IMG/VR virus record: IMGVR_UViG_3300030389_004959
Span: 1-61,517 of that record
Strand: one strand, 5' to 3'
DNA: 61,517 bases
DNA from: a virus
Both the position numbers and the translations under genes were made by a program. Under the pieces are notes generated by a model. It was given only the letters and a program-made list of their open reading frames with translations, searched no databases and was not told where the DNA came from. Positions 22,180 to 31,633 of the stretch are shown here, in pieces (within the stretch, counting starts at the first letter, position 1; each line of letters starts with the position of its first letter).

Positions 22180-24708
22180 ATGATCACAACGACTCTACAA
22201 ACGTTCTCGTTGCGAGGGATGGACGAGCGATGGATTGTCAATCCTCAAGACGCTCTGTTGATCACCGACATGACCCATACGCAGAACGATTCGTGGAGGA
22301 CCTCTGGTGGTTTCGATCACGTATGGGAACCTGAGTTGATCACCATTGAGTTAGATTCACAACGACCAGACCAAAACACACCAGACTACGAGCCGGGTGA
22401 AACAGTTAAGATTCCAGAGGTCTACTCTACGATAAATTCTATTCATTGGTTTGCTCAGCACAACGGTGCTCGACAATGGTTGATTTTTGAAGAACAAAAT
22501 TACATTTACGATCCATCTAGCGGCTCAGCGATACCAGATAAATCAGTCACATTGAAGGCTTTTGACGGATCGAAGTTCAAACCAAACGCTACTACATTCA
22601 CGTCACTCCGATCTCCCGTTGAAGTACTCAAACAATACCGCACTCAAAACACGGATTTCTCCACTGAATACGGAAGTCCATCGCAAATCCTCGACGTTGA
22701 TTCTCGAGTTGAAACTCAGTTGTCGATTCGAACTCAATCTCAATCCTACGGTGGTCGACTTTACTTAGTGAACGGGACCGATGAGGCTTTGGTTTTTGAT
22801 GGCGACATCTGCGAAAGGGCTGGATTTGTTTCAAGACCTGCTCCGCCTACGACTATTGCTAGTCAGTTTGAGGCGTCGACGACGTTTGTTTTTGCCGTTG
22901 GCGATTCAACTGCAAAGAACAAATTCATTGAAGGTGAGGATCAGGTAGCCTACCAAACTCACGTCAAAAACGACATCATGAACTATGAAATGGAACGTGC
23001 AGGACCGACCAGTCGAGGGTTCTACAGCCTGCACGAAAACTTTCCGTATTGGGGATTAGCATCCATAAGCGATGCAGAAATCGGAGCAGGAAGGTATCGA
23101 TTCAGATTCAAAGCAAGTTCAACAACGGCGCCTTACAACCCATCGTTCAACAACAATGTTCACATGAGGTTCAACTACTATGCGGCTGAGCAGCAAGACA
23201 CCAGAAAGTGTGGGTATCAATACAAGGTCACTTTTGTAAACGATAGAGGTCAGGAGTCTGAACCGTCACATGCGAGTGGTATTTGTGAGGTAGAGAACGG
23301 CCGTGGTGGTAAACGCAGAGCTCGTCATGGAAAATCTTTGGTTGCGGTCAGCATTCCTGTAGGACCAAAAGAATGCGTAGCTCGACGCATCTATCGGACC
23401 CGTAACTTGTTCGATTCGAATGGAGATTTGTTCACCAAGGGTGATCAACAAACATTTTATTTCCTCAAAGAAATCAGCGACAATCAGTCGAAAGTCTTCG
23501 TAGATGGCCACCCGGACACGTCTCTTGGTGAATTGTTAGCGTTGAGAAATTTGGGGAACTTTCCCCCACGATCTAAGTTTTTGGCCGTATTCAAAAACAC
23601 GATGTTTGCTGCCGGTCAGGAGCAAAACGAGGTTCGATTTTCTGCCCCTCTGGCGCCAGAAAGCTTTCCCGAGGACAACGTGATTATCGTTGGAGATGAT
23701 GATGGCGGTCCGATTATGGGAATGAGGGCCACTAAGAACGCTCTGGTGGTATTCAAAGCTCGAGGCATGTACTTGGTCAAGGGTGACCCAGTAAACGGTT
23801 TTGCCGCGCAGACACTCAACAAAGACGTCGGTTGCATGGCACCAGATTCCATCAAAGAGTTACCGGGCTTGGGCCTTGTGTTTCTCAGTGAAAAATCGAT
23901 TTACTTGCTCGAAGGTGCTTTGGAAAACACAGGCAGCATTACCGGAGTGGTCAACATCGGCACAGAGATTCCGAATCAACTGGAGAGAATCAACACCGCT
24001 GCAGCCATCAGAGCATCATCAGCAGTGTTCCAGAAGGATAAAGAGTATTGGTTGTCGATTCCGATAGACGGTTCTTCTGTGAACAACCTCTGTTTGATAT
24101 ATCACTATGAAATCGGTTCATTCAGCATTCGGGAGAACTTCCCGATTGACTGCATGACTGTTTCGAAAGACCATCGCGGCTACTTATTTTTCGGCAGTAA
24201 CAACTCTACAGATACTGATTTGGCAGGAGTAAACGTTTACTCAAGAGGGTTCTTCACTAAAGGCAGCAGAAGGATTCGTGTCGAACCCCGCTACGAAACG
24301 GTTTCCAACGATTATCAAAGCGTGTTTACAAACTTCCGTCCAGCTCATGTCATGCCTTATTGTGTTGGTTTTGGAGACAATTCGTTGGAGGTCAACTATC
24401 GAGTAAATCGATCGATTGAGGAGGTTCGAGCGGTTTCTCAATCTTCAGATCAACAAGACCCAAACGAAGGTTACCCCGTATACGGATCAGCTAGATATGG
24501 TGTCGACAAATGGATTGCATATCGGCCGATTGTTTTGAGATACGACATCTCGACATCCCATAAAGGTCCGGTTCGTGAGCTTTCCGTTTCATTCGCTTCG
24601 AGGGATGGCAACAAAATAGAAATAATCGGCTACGATTTGGAAGCGAAGACCGGCGAACAAAGAAACATCAAGCCACTCAATAAGGCTTTGCGCTCGAGCA
24701 GGAGATAA
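22180..24708 (+). CDS. Tail nozzle-like protein (beta-propeller)
   Basis: An 842-residue beta-rich protein following the adaptor. The segment GRLYLVNGTDEALVFDGDIC, the fibronectin-like KYKVTFVNDRGQESEPS, and the core MFAAGQEQNEVRFSAPLAPE, MRATKNALVVFKARGMYLV, GLGLVFLSEKSIYLLEG are typical of podovirus tail tube/nozzle proteins (the T7 gp12 or P22 gp10 role), which form the distal tail channel with propeller blades. The C-terminal 250 residues include DWYL-like outer strands and end with basic NKALRSSRR. It is separated by 2 nt from the adaptor and 1 nt from the next gene. Confidence 0.8.
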   Translation: MITTTLQTFSLRGMDERWIVNPQDALLITDMTHTQNDSWRTSGGFDHVWEPELITIELDSQRPDQNTPDYEPGETVKIPEVYSTINSIHWFAQHNGARQWLIFEEQNYIYDPSSGSAIPDKSVTLKAFDGSKFKPNATTFTSLRSPVEVLKQYRTQNTDFSTEYGSPSQILDVDSRVETQLSIRTQSQSYGGRLYLVNGTDEALVFDGDICERAGFVSRPAPPTTIASQFEASTTFVFAVGDSTAKNKFIEGEDQVAYQTHVKNDIMNYEMERAGPTSRGFYSLHENFPYWGLASISDAEIGAGRYRFRFKASSTTAPYNPSFNNNVHMRFNYYAAEQQDTRKCGYQYKVTFVNDRGQESEPSHASGICEVENGRGGKRRARHGKSLVAVSIPVGPKECVARRIYRTRNLFDSNGDLFTKGDQQTFYFLKEISDNQSKVFVDGHPDTSLGELLALRNLGNFPPRSKFLAVFKNTMFAAGQEQNEVRFSAPLAPESFPEDNVIIVGDDDGGPIMGMRATKNALVVFKARGMYLVKGDPVNGFAAQTLNKDVGCMAPDSIKELPGLGLVFLSEKSIYLLEGALENTGSITGVVNIGTEIPNQLERINTAAAIRASSAVFQKDKEYWLSIPIDGSSVNNLCLIYHYEIGSFSIRENFPIDCMTVSKDHRGYLFFGSNNSTDTDLAGVNVYSRGFFTKGSRRIRVEPRYETVSNDYQSVFTNFRPAHVMPYCVGFGDNSLEVNYRVNRSIEEVRAVSQSSDQQDPNEGYPVYGSARYGVDKWIAYRPIVLRYDISTSHKGPVRELSVSFASRDGNKIEIIGYDLEAKTGEQRNIKPLNKALRSSRR

Positions 24709-24709
24709 G

Positions 24710-25555
24710 ATGGCTTGGAAATTTAGACAGGAACACGTCAAAGATGGAGACGTTATTGAGCCATCGGAGTTTCGAATCAACACGAATGAGTTTGTATCGG
24801 AAATCAACGGTTTCCTCGACTCTGACAACATTGGCAGAGAAGCGATCAACGGTGAACTGGTAGAACGTGGTGCATTCGTTGAAGTGATTGGCCAAGAAAC
24901 AAGTTGTGGATTTTCCTATCTGTTCAATCATCAACTCGGACACTGGCAAAACACAGCATTTCAGATACGGAACAGGGACTTTTCATCTACAGAAAGCATG
25001 GCAATCGATCCTCATTTGGACGGAACGGTCTTAAGTGATCTTCCCAGTGAAAGAGAAAGGCTTCCTCGTAGCAGATTCAATGCTTCCCATGATGGTTTGG
25101 CTATCTGCGAGTTTTCGGGTTTTTGTCAGTGGTCGATACATCACGTCCATCCAGAGTTTGACACTGATGTTGAACCGTCGACAAGTGCACTATCGGAACA
25201 CCCGCATTACTCTTATTATGGAAAACAAAGCAAATACTTCAAACTCAAGTCTTCTTTTGTTTTGTGTAGCATGTGGCGGCTTACTGTGAATGGCATGTCA
25301 GTTGCAGAGACTGGACCGTTGGGCAACGAGTATGAAGCTCATCCCATATACCTTTGTGGAGTATCCCCGGTTCTGAAAGGCAAAGATGTCGATGTTCAGC
25401 TGGAGGGTAGATTCATCTGGTACGCTCCGGGAACAGGAGAGATGATTGAATGTTCTTCATGGGCTCCTCCCATCGATGGTTCGAGTGGTGATACTTGGAG
25501 ACGTGATTGTGCATTGGTTTCTTCAAATCTCATTGTCACCTTGAGGAAGCGATAA
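24710..25555 (+). CDS. Tail-appendage protein, paralog 1 of 3
   Basis: A 281-residue beta-rich protein with AGGAG before ATG. Near the N-terminus it has a motif shared in diverged form with the two genes downstream: a short DSDNI segment followed by a Glu/Arg-rich turn (GFLDSDNIGREAINGELVER). It ends with LIVTLRKR, matching the NLIVDAYYKR and LHFAATKYRR ends of its neighbours. The centre has Ser/His/Trp-rich strands. No database family came to mind. It is probably a trimeric or ring-like tail or collar protein. Confidence 0.65.
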   Translation: MAWKFRQEHVKDGDVIEPSEFRINTNEFVSEINGFLDSDNIGREAINGELVERGAFVEVIGQETSCGFSYLFNHQLGHWQNTAFQIRNRDFSSTESMAIDPHLDGTVLSDLPSERERLPRSRFNASHDGLAICEFSGFCQWSIHHVHPEFDTDVEPSTSALSEHPHYSYYGKQSKYFKLKSSFVLCSMWRLTVNGMSVAETGPLGNEYEAHPIYLCGVSPVLKGKDVDVQLEGRFIWYAPGTGEMIECSSWAPPIDGSSGDTWRRDCALVSSNLIVTLRKR

Positions 25556-26379
25556 TGGCGAAGATTGAAAATCCAATCAGCGAGGATCTGCTCGAAGGAA
25601 ACACCCTCACGAAAAAGAGCCTCACGGACACCTATGATGGCATTGATCTCGTCGTTGTCGACGGTGAAAACATTCGAGAGGAGGGTCTTGATCGTAGAAA
25701 TTTCGACCCAGACTGTTGGTATGCAAACTCGGGCAACCGTTGTAAATTAGAGTCTGAAGAATTTTTATTGCGTAGCAACAGAACCGAACGCTGGCAACAC
25801 GTCGAGTTGCCCAACCTTGTTGGTAATTTCGATGGAGATAGACCTTCCATTGCGTTCCGTTGGGATCCTGAATTGGACTCATCTGTGATTATCAGATGTT
25901 CTTTTTTCGCTCGAATGAAAGATCATTTCACCTCTTTTCAAGATGCCATCGATTTTGGTTTGTTGATTATCCCTCCTGATAAAAACATCGCTACAGTGGA
26001 TACATTCCTAAAGGCGCCCCTGAACGGTGGAATCTGGCCATACCAAAGATTTTTTAAAAACAACGTGTTTTCAGAGTACGCAGGCGCATTCAGCAAAGGT
26101 TCAGAAGGTGAATGGAACGAGTATCAGTATGATTTTCGCGGAGGATCTTGTCAGTCTTTTATGCTTCAATCTTTAGGGACTAGCACCTATCGTACTTCTC
26201 ACAGCTTTCGGCCGGATGAAACTGGTGGTCTATCCAATCAAGCCCATTGGTTTAACACCCGTGGGACTGTGGCGGCCTACCTTGTTTTTAGGAACAAGGT
26301 GTACGATACCAGCACAGAAGCCGGACCACCCATTTACATTGATGGTCTTCATTTTGCGGCCACAAAGTACAGGCGATGA
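25555..26379 (+). CDS. Tail-appendage protein, paralog 2 of 3
   Basis: A 274-residue protein. The start ATG 25555 shares a base with the previous TAA and has GAGGAAG upstream; an upstream in-frame ATG would overlap the previous gene by 48 nt. The N-terminal VVDGENIREEGLDRRNF corresponds to the shared turn of its neighbours, and the C-terminus is YIDGLHFAATKYRR. The middle (WDPELDSSVIIRCSFFAR, YLVFRNKVYDTSTE) is beta-rich. It lies between two relatives in what looks like a tandem triplication with strong divergence. Confidence 0.65.
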   Translation: MAKIENPISEDLLEGNTLTKKSLTDTYDGIDLVVVDGENIREEGLDRRNFDPDCWYANSGNRCKLESEEFLLRSNRTERWQHVELPNLVGNFDGDRPSIAFRWDPELDSSVIIRCSFFARMKDHFTSFQDAIDFGLLIIPPDKNIATVDTFLKAPLNGGIWPYQRFFKNNVFSEYAGAFSKGSEGEWNEYQYDFRGGSCQSFMLQSLGTSTYRTSHSFRPDETGGLSNQAHWFNTRGTVAAYLVFRNKVYDTSTEAGPPIYIDGLHFAATKYRR

Positions 26380-26380
26380 C

Positions 26381-27313
26381 ATGAGTTTTGACTACAGGGA
26401 TTTGAAAATTTCGATCGAAACGTCAAATACGATCGATGCCGATCACATCAACGATGGTTCAGATAGAGTCGAAGATTTCATTAATCGTGGTATCAGTCGT
26501 TTAGAGCTGTCCGAAAAAATAGACAACCCAAAGTTGGGAATGCCTGCGAACGCCCATGAGTTCGAGGGTTGGTTGTCCGCAGACAAAATATACAAGCCTG
26601 AGTTTTATGGATCACCATCGCCTCGCATGATGGCAGTGAGCGGACAGACACATTTTCGCGAGTTGCCTGATTCTTGGAGTGACTCTGAACTTTTTCATGC
26701 AGAGCTCGTTGGTTCGAATCCCGTATCCATACCCAACACTGCCACGACCATAAAGTTGAGACAGCCCGCAGTGGTGAACATCATGTGCAGCTTTTACTGC
26801 TTTGAATGGGGTGGTGTCAATGAAGAGCGGAATCAGAGTCAGAGTGCAACTTTGCAACAAAGATTTGGATATGAGGCTCGATCTGCAGGCAACGTGTTTC
26901 TTTCGGTTTCAGGGGACATAGAGCAGTCGACTCAACGGAGAATCTTCACGTCAAACGTCGGACCTATTGGTCATACTTTCAACGTTGCTACGGACGAATT
27001 GCATGATCATATTGTGGCAAATGGATTCATGTTTCTGCCGATGATCGGACGGCATCAACACTTTATGTCCTGTCAACGGCACCTCAAAGAGGGCGTTCAC
27101 GACATTGGCTTGGTGTTCGAGCCAAACCGGCAAACGGAAAAAAATTACAGGATGCAAATCAGGTACGCAGATACCGACAATCGGTATGGTCTGCCCGAGT
27201 CAGACATTCCTCATTTTCCATACCGGAAACACATTATATTCAAAGCTAGAAATCTCATCGTAGACGCCTACTACAAAAGAACCAATGACGTCCCATCATC
27301 TTACTCCACATGA
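26381..27313 (+). CDS. Tail-appendage protein, paralog 3 of 3
   Basis: A 310-residue protein. I chose ATG 26381, one base after the previous stop, over longer in-frame options inside the previous gene. The start FDYRDLKISIETSNTIDADH then INDGSDRVEDFINRG aligns by eye with the N-terminal turn of the two preceding genes, and the end (IIFKARNLIVDAYYKR) with their C-termini. The central part includes VVNIMCSFYCFEWGG. Probably a tail or collar component. It contains a tRNA-T-loop-like string at 26710 that is only coding sequence. Confidence 0.65.
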   Translation: MSFDYRDLKISIETSNTIDADHINDGSDRVEDFINRGISRLELSEKIDNPKLGMPANAHEFEGWLSADKIYKPEFYGSPSPRMMAVSGQTHFRELPDSWSDSELFHAELVGSNPVSIPNTATTIKLRQPAVVNIMCSFYCFEWGGVNEERNQSQSATLQQRFGYEARSAGNVFLSVSGDIEQSTQRRIFTSNVGPIGHTFNVATDELHDHIVANGFMFLPMIGRHQHFMSCQRHLKEGVHDIGLVFEPNRQTEKNYRMQIRYADTDNRYGLPESDIPHFPYRKHIIFKARNLIVDAYYKRTNDVPSSYST

Positions 27314-27336
27314 CATAATGAGAAACGAGGTCTGAC

Positions 27337-27828
27337 ATGGCAACAGAGTACGATAGAACCACGAGGGCAGCCGCACGGACTGGTCGCGCTGAAGGAGAAG
27401 CTTCAGGTCGAGCAAAAGGTGCGAGCAAAGGCGCTGCGATTGGAACTGGCGTCGGCGCGGGCGTAGGCGCTGGTATTGGTGCTGCTTTTGGTAACCCCGT
27501 TCTGGGTGCGAAAATAGGCGGAACACTGGGTGGGGCAGTCGGAAAAATATTCGGCGGTAGACGGGGAGCAAAAAAAGGCGCAGAGGAAGGCGAACTCAGA
27601 GCACGTCGTCAATCAGATCGTCAGTTCCGAAAGGATCAGAGAGACGCCCGCAAACGAAAAGTTGCTCAAGAAATCGCAGCAAGAACAAATATCGAATCCG
27701 CTAACTTAATCGCAGCGCAGTCAGTCCAGCCCGATGATTCGGTTTTGATGCAGGCAATGAAACAGGCTCCCATCACGAATCGCGGTCGAGGTCAGTTCGA
27801 ACGATTTGAACAAACATACTTTGGATAA
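27337..27828 (+). CDS. Glycine-zipper basic virion protein
   Basis: A 163-residue protein with an Arg/Ala/Gly-rich start, then a glycine-zipper segment at about residues 30-70 (GAAIGTGVGAGVGAGIGAAF, followed by GGTLGGAVGKIFGG), then a strongly basic helix (RRQSDRQFRKDQRDARKRK). Glycine zippers insert in membranes as helix bundles. Among podophages such proteins are candidates for the trans-envelope channel made by ejected internal proteins. ATG 27337 has GAGG upstream. Its neighbours are other internal-type proteins. Confidence 0.65.
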   Translation: MATEYDRTTRAAARTGRAEGEASGRAKGASKGAAIGTGVGAGVGAGIGAAFGNPVLGAKIGGTLGGAVGKIFGGRRGAKKGAEEGELRARRQSDRQFRKDQRDARKRKVAQEIAARTNIESANLIAAQSVQPDDSVLMQAMKQAPITNRGRGQFERFEQTYFG

Positions 27829-27831
27829 AAG

Positions 27832-29307
27832 ATGGCTACTCAAGAAGAAATCGAAAGCAAAGATCTAATTTTTGATCCTAAAACTGGGGAGTACGTTCCG
27901 AAGACCATCTCCCCTGAGTTGTTTCGTCAAATGAAAGAGACGGAACGTCGCAAGGCAGTCACGGCAGGAGTCGCTGGGATTGTTGGAGAGGCGGCACAGA
28001 TTGGTCTGGGAGCAACGGTTTTCGGAGATCCTGCCATCAAGGCTGCCCAACGAGAAAAGGCGAGGCTTGCTGGCGAGATTGCTAAAGGTCCTGACTACAT
28101 GTCAGAGCAGGAAAAGGCCGACTTTGTAGCCGCATCCGTTGCACCGGCAGAAAGGCAAGCAGAGGCTAGTCGTAGACAGGTACAGGGTATTGCGGCTGCA
28201 ACTGGTAGGTTCGACGCAGGGACGTTGTTGCGGTCCATGGATCGTTCTATCCCCGAAATCACACAAGCCACCCTGAAAGCTAAGAGTGCTGTTGCCGCAC
28301 AAGATGTTGCAGCTCAACAAATTAAAGCAGAAGCAGACGAGCGTAATCGAAACAGAATCGCCAGTGTTGATCAGATGATGCTCAACCTTCGAAACGAGTT
28401 TATTCGTGAACCCCTTCACAGTTTCATCAGCAATGCGGCAAAGTTGACGGGCACGCTGATGGCATATTCACCGGCTGCAACAATCGACGATGAAGTCCAA
28501 AGGTTGCGTGAAGCAAAAGTGCCTGATGATCAGATTAGTGATTTCATTAAGACCTTTCGTAGAAAGCCTCGAAAGGGTGCACAAGCCGCAGACGAGTTGA
28601 TCGCTAAGATGAAAGGCAAGGGCGTTGAAGTAGAGGAAACGAAAACACCACCAAAGCCTGAACCGGTCATGAATTGGACAGACCCATCTTCCGGTAAGTT
28701 CGGTGGTGTTGAGTATCGTTTGGGTGATGACGAAAAGATTCGATACAAAAGTCCAACTACAGGAAAAGAGATCGTCGTAGAAAAGGGAACGAAGGCATAC
28801 GATTCCATCATGGAAATACGTCCTGAGCCAAAAGTTCCTGAAGAACCGATGACTGCAGATGAGTTGAGAGCTGGGGCGGAGCGATCAAAAGAAACTGCAG
28901 AGTTTGAAAAAGAAGCCGGGACAAAACTACAAGGTGCGGCAGAACGCGCTGGATTTGGACAACCTCCATCCGAACGCGGAGCGATGGATACCATGGCTGG
29001 TAATCCAGAACAAAGAGAACAATCCAGAGCGCAAGCTGTTTACAAACAGGTCACTGCTCGTGTCCCCGGCAAACAAGATGCTTTATTTCGCAAGAAAAAA
29101 GACGACGGTTACGCATACGGATTTAAGGATAATGTTTGGACTGTGTATCAAGGCAGGTTTCCTGCTCAACCAGTCAGGCGATCAGGCACAAATGAGCCCG
29201 TGACGTTCACGATTGAGGAAGCTAAAAACAGCAAAAACCCCAATGTTCGAGAGCTTTATGATCTCGCATTGGCCAACAACTTGATCACGTTCGACACTCT
29301 TTTCTAA
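27832..29307 (+). CDS. Putative internal virion protein, Ala/Lys/Glu-rich
   Basis: A 491-residue protein. The N-terminal half is helical with a small-residue segment (AVTAGVAGIVGEAAQIGLGA, about 42-61) and a long amphipathic helix region. The C-terminal half contains IVVEKGTKAYDSI, related to IVERGTKGYDAA in the 31634 gene, and a compact end domain (GYAYGFKDNVWTVYQGRFP). There is no strong ribosome site before ATG 27832, 3 nt after the previous stop, so it is likely coupled. It probably belongs to the ejected core. No enzymatic motif seen. Confidence 0.6.
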   Translation: MATQEEIESKDLIFDPKTGEYVPKTISPELFRQMKETERRKAVTAGVAGIVGEAAQIGLGATVFGDPAIKAAQREKARLAGEIAKGPDYMSEQEKADFVAASVAPAERQAEASRRQVQGIAAATGRFDAGTLLRSMDRSIPEITQATLKAKSAVAAQDVAAQQIKAEADERNRNRIASVDQMMLNLRNEFIREPLHSFISNAAKLTGTLMAYSPAATIDDEVQRLREAKVPDDQISDFIKTFRRKPRKGAQAADELIAKMKGKGVEVEETKTPPKPEPVMNWTDPSSGKFGGVEYRLGDDEKIRYKSPTTGKEIVVEKGTKAYDSIMEIRPEPKVPEEPMTADELRAGAERSKETAEFEKEAGTKLQGAAERAGFGQPPSERGAMDTMAGNPEQREQSRAQAVYKQVTARVPGKQDALFRKKKDDGYAYGFKDNVWTVYQGRFPAQPVRRSGTNEPVTFTIEEAKNSKNPNVRELYDLALANNLITFDTLF

Positions 29308-29333
29308 TCTCATAGATGATCGCGCACTAACTC

Positions 29334-29867
29334 ATGACGCAACGCCTGCTAAATCGTAGACAGTACGGTGAGTTCAAACAGATGCTCGAGCAGGCTCTTT
29401 TAGAAATCCGTCTTCCTGCCGGTATCGTCGACACGGATCACATCGTCCCAAATTCCATCCGTCCTTCGAACTGCAAATTGGATGCGTCTTGGGATTTTGT
29501 TGGCAGTATCAGCGCGAATGGTTCATCTCTTGGCAATGACACGAACGTTGAAGAGCCTGAAGAGCAGACTCAGAACGTCTTTGAGGAGGTTGTTGAGGTC
29601 GATGGTCGGGCTTTGGTTGGCACAGCCAATATCTACTTCCTGAACGCCTTGAATCGAACGGTAACGTTGAAGTTGGGTCAACCATCCAAAAACGTCGGAC
29701 GAAAACTGTTCATCAAAAGAGTCGACAGCAATAAGACTGGTATCTGTCGAATACTCGCAGCCGAGTCAGGCGATTTGGATGGCACTGATGGCATCGAGCT
29801 AGGAACGCTGGAATCTGTTATTCTGATTGCGTCTTCGACCCAGTGGCACGTATTTTCCCGCATTTAG
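29334..29867 (+). CDS. Small virion protein with DTDHI fibre-type motif
   Basis: A 177-residue protein. The N-terminal helix (EFKQMLEQALLEIRLPAGIV) is followed by DTDHIVPNSIRPSNCKLDASWDF, a pattern used by many phage structural proteins before a beta region. The C-terminal 80 residues (VGTANIYFLNALNRTVTLKL and on) look like a small beta domain that occurs in marine phage fibres. There is no clear Shine-Dalgarno. It is separated by 13 nt from the next gene's start. Possibly a small fibre or fibre-attachment protein. Confidence 0.6.
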   Translation: MTQRLLNRRQYGEFKQMLEQALLEIRLPAGIVDTDHIVPNSIRPSNCKLDASWDFVGSISANGSSLGNDTNVEEPEEQTQNVFEEVVEVDGRALVGTANIYFLNALNRTVTLKLGQPSKNVGRKLFIKRVDSNKTGICRILAAESGDLDGTDGIELGTLESVILIASSTQWHVFSRI

Positions 29868-29880
29868 ACCGAGGTTTCCT

Positions 29881-31632
29881 ATGGCATTGTTCGACGAATA
29901 TTTCGACGCAAGTTTTGATCGGCAGGGGAGTGCATTCAATCAACTCTTTGGGACTTACGTCGGCACTCTGCTCAAGGAAAACAAAGACCAGTACGCAAGA
30001 GAGTTGAAGGCTCTCGATCCAAGTGGAGAGTTGGAAATTCTATCTGACCTTCGCAAGCAACGTCGAAGCTTGATGGGAGACCTCACAGGTTTGAGTCGTG
30101 GTGGAGACACGTTTACCACAAGCTTCCGAGAGGGTGGTTCAGACGCTGCGAAGGAAGAGCTTCGATTGCAGGAACGAAATAAATCAAAGCTTGATAATTA
30201 CGGAACAGCCTTAGGAGCAACAGCATCCGTTTTGGCAGGTTTATTAGTCAATGAAAAGTCGGAAATAGGCGCTTTAAGGGATTATGACGGAACCGAGGCA
30301 AAACTTGATGAACTCGTCGCTAGAGATGTAGCACAAATTATTGATGCAGCACAAACAGTGAGAGGAGCATCTGCAGAATCAAGAACCAGAGAAGGTAAAC
30401 ACGGTATTGGTGATGCAATCATCGATTTTGCTAAACAGGAGGGCCTGCCGCAAAAAGTACAAGATCTAATTGAAGAATCACTTACGGAAGACTTCAAGCC
30501 CAGTGACGCCGATAGAAGAATATACGAAGACCCTGAAAGTGTAACGGACAGACAGAGGGAGCTTCTCGACGCGATGGATGCAGGAACAAGGACTCGTGGG
30601 TCTAGAACCCGTCGGGGATCAGGTCTTCCATCGGATTCATTATCGAAAAACATTATCGCTCAAATAAAACTTCTTGATTCTCAAATCGAAGCTCAGGAAA
30701 AACGATATCGAGACGCAAAAGATGAGTACCTCGATTTGGCTCGCAATCCCGGCCGAAACTTTGCTACGGCGCCTCTTGGGTCTCGTCCCTCTCGTTTGAG
30801 TAGAGCTCTCGATGTGTATGGAGACTTTCGCTCTGCTGCACCGCAAGCGGCTGAAAGAATGCTCAAAGAATCCGTTGATGCCGGGGAGTTGACGGTCAGC
30901 GATAGGTTTGCTTTTTTGGCGGAATCAAAAGACAGTCTTGGTAGTGCCCCGATCGACGTGATTTTGAATCGTTCCAAAAACATTGAGTTGATTGGTTCTG
31001 CTCCTGAGGGCACTCGTTTGAAGTCTACTGACTTGGATTTGATTCGAGGATCATTAGAGCAAATGAGAGATGCATCAAACGCACCCATTTTTGGGTCTCA
31101 AAACCTTGGCGAAATCAAATTTCCAAACGGCTCTAGTATGCCTTTCAACGAATACCTTGACATTGTTGTAGACAACTTCGACAAAGTTCCAAGCTTCGTC
31201 GAAAAACAGGGCAAAGAAGCCATCGAAAAGTACAAGGCTCAGAACGCAAGAATCGTATCGAAGCAGATTGTCGACTGGTCGAAGACTCAGGATGAGTCAA
31301 AAATCAAAGAAGCCCGAACCAAACACAACTCAGGAAAAGCGGTCAGTGATTCAATCAACCGGATTCAAGTCGCAAAACAGGATTTCGATCGCACTCGTGA
31401 TCAAACAGTGTTGAATGAAACGATCGCAAATGAGTACAACCAATTGAACTCGACCAGCTCTGAGTTGCGCGGTGACATTGGCAACGCCTTTCTGAAGCAG
31501 GTTGATGAGTTCATGTCCACACCGGCGAGGCAGCGTCGGGTGGATTTGTTGAGTTCAGATCTCAATGACTTGAAAACAACTGCAGATAAGTTGATTACTA
31601 TGCCATCGACTGAGTCTGAAGGAGCCATCTAA
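29881..31632 (+). CDS. Large helical virion protein
   Basis: A 583-residue, highly charged and mostly helical protein. ATG 29881 has GAGG 7 nt upstream; an in-frame start at 29827 lies inside the previous gene. The N-terminus ALFDEYFDASFDRQGSAFN is followed by long coiled-coil stretches (KLLDSQIEAQEKRYRDAKDE and the C-terminal half). There is an Ala/Leu segment GTALGATASVLAGLLVNEKS at about 104-123. It resembles internal or ejection proteins in composition, not in any motif I can name. The ribosome site of the next gene lies in its last codons. Confidence 0.6.
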   Translation: MALFDEYFDASFDRQGSAFNQLFGTYVGTLLKENKDQYARELKALDPSGELEILSDLRKQRRSLMGDLTGLSRGGDTFTTSFREGGSDAAKEELRLQERNKSKLDNYGTALGATASVLAGLLVNEKSEIGALRDYDGTEAKLDELVARDVAQIIDAAQTVRGASAESRTREGKHGIGDAIIDFAKQEGLPQKVQDLIEESLTEDFKPSDADRRIYEDPESVTDRQRELLDAMDAGTRTRGSRTRRGSGLPSDSLSKNIIAQIKLLDSQIEAQEKRYRDAKDEYLDLARNPGRNFATAPLGSRPSRLSRALDVYGDFRSAAPQAAERMLKESVDAGELTVSDRFAFLAESKDSLGSAPIDVILNRSKNIELIGSAPEGTRLKSTDLDLIRGSLEQMRDASNAPIFGSQNLGEIKFPNGSSMPFNEYLDIVVDNFDKVPSFVEKQGKEAIEKYKAQNARIVSKQIVDWSKTQDESKIKEARTKHNSGKAVSDSINRIQVAKQDFDRTRDQTVLNETIANEYNQLNSTSSELRGDIGNAFLKQVDEFMSTPARQRRVDLLSSDLNDLKTTADKLITMPSTESEGAI

Positions 31633-31633
31633 A

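Noticed and set aside
26709-26725. tRNA T-loop-like string GGTTCGAATCCCGT
   Set aside because: It is inside the coding frame of 26381-27313, the flanking bases do not form a T-stem of five pairs, and no matching acceptor arm lies about 65 nt upstream.
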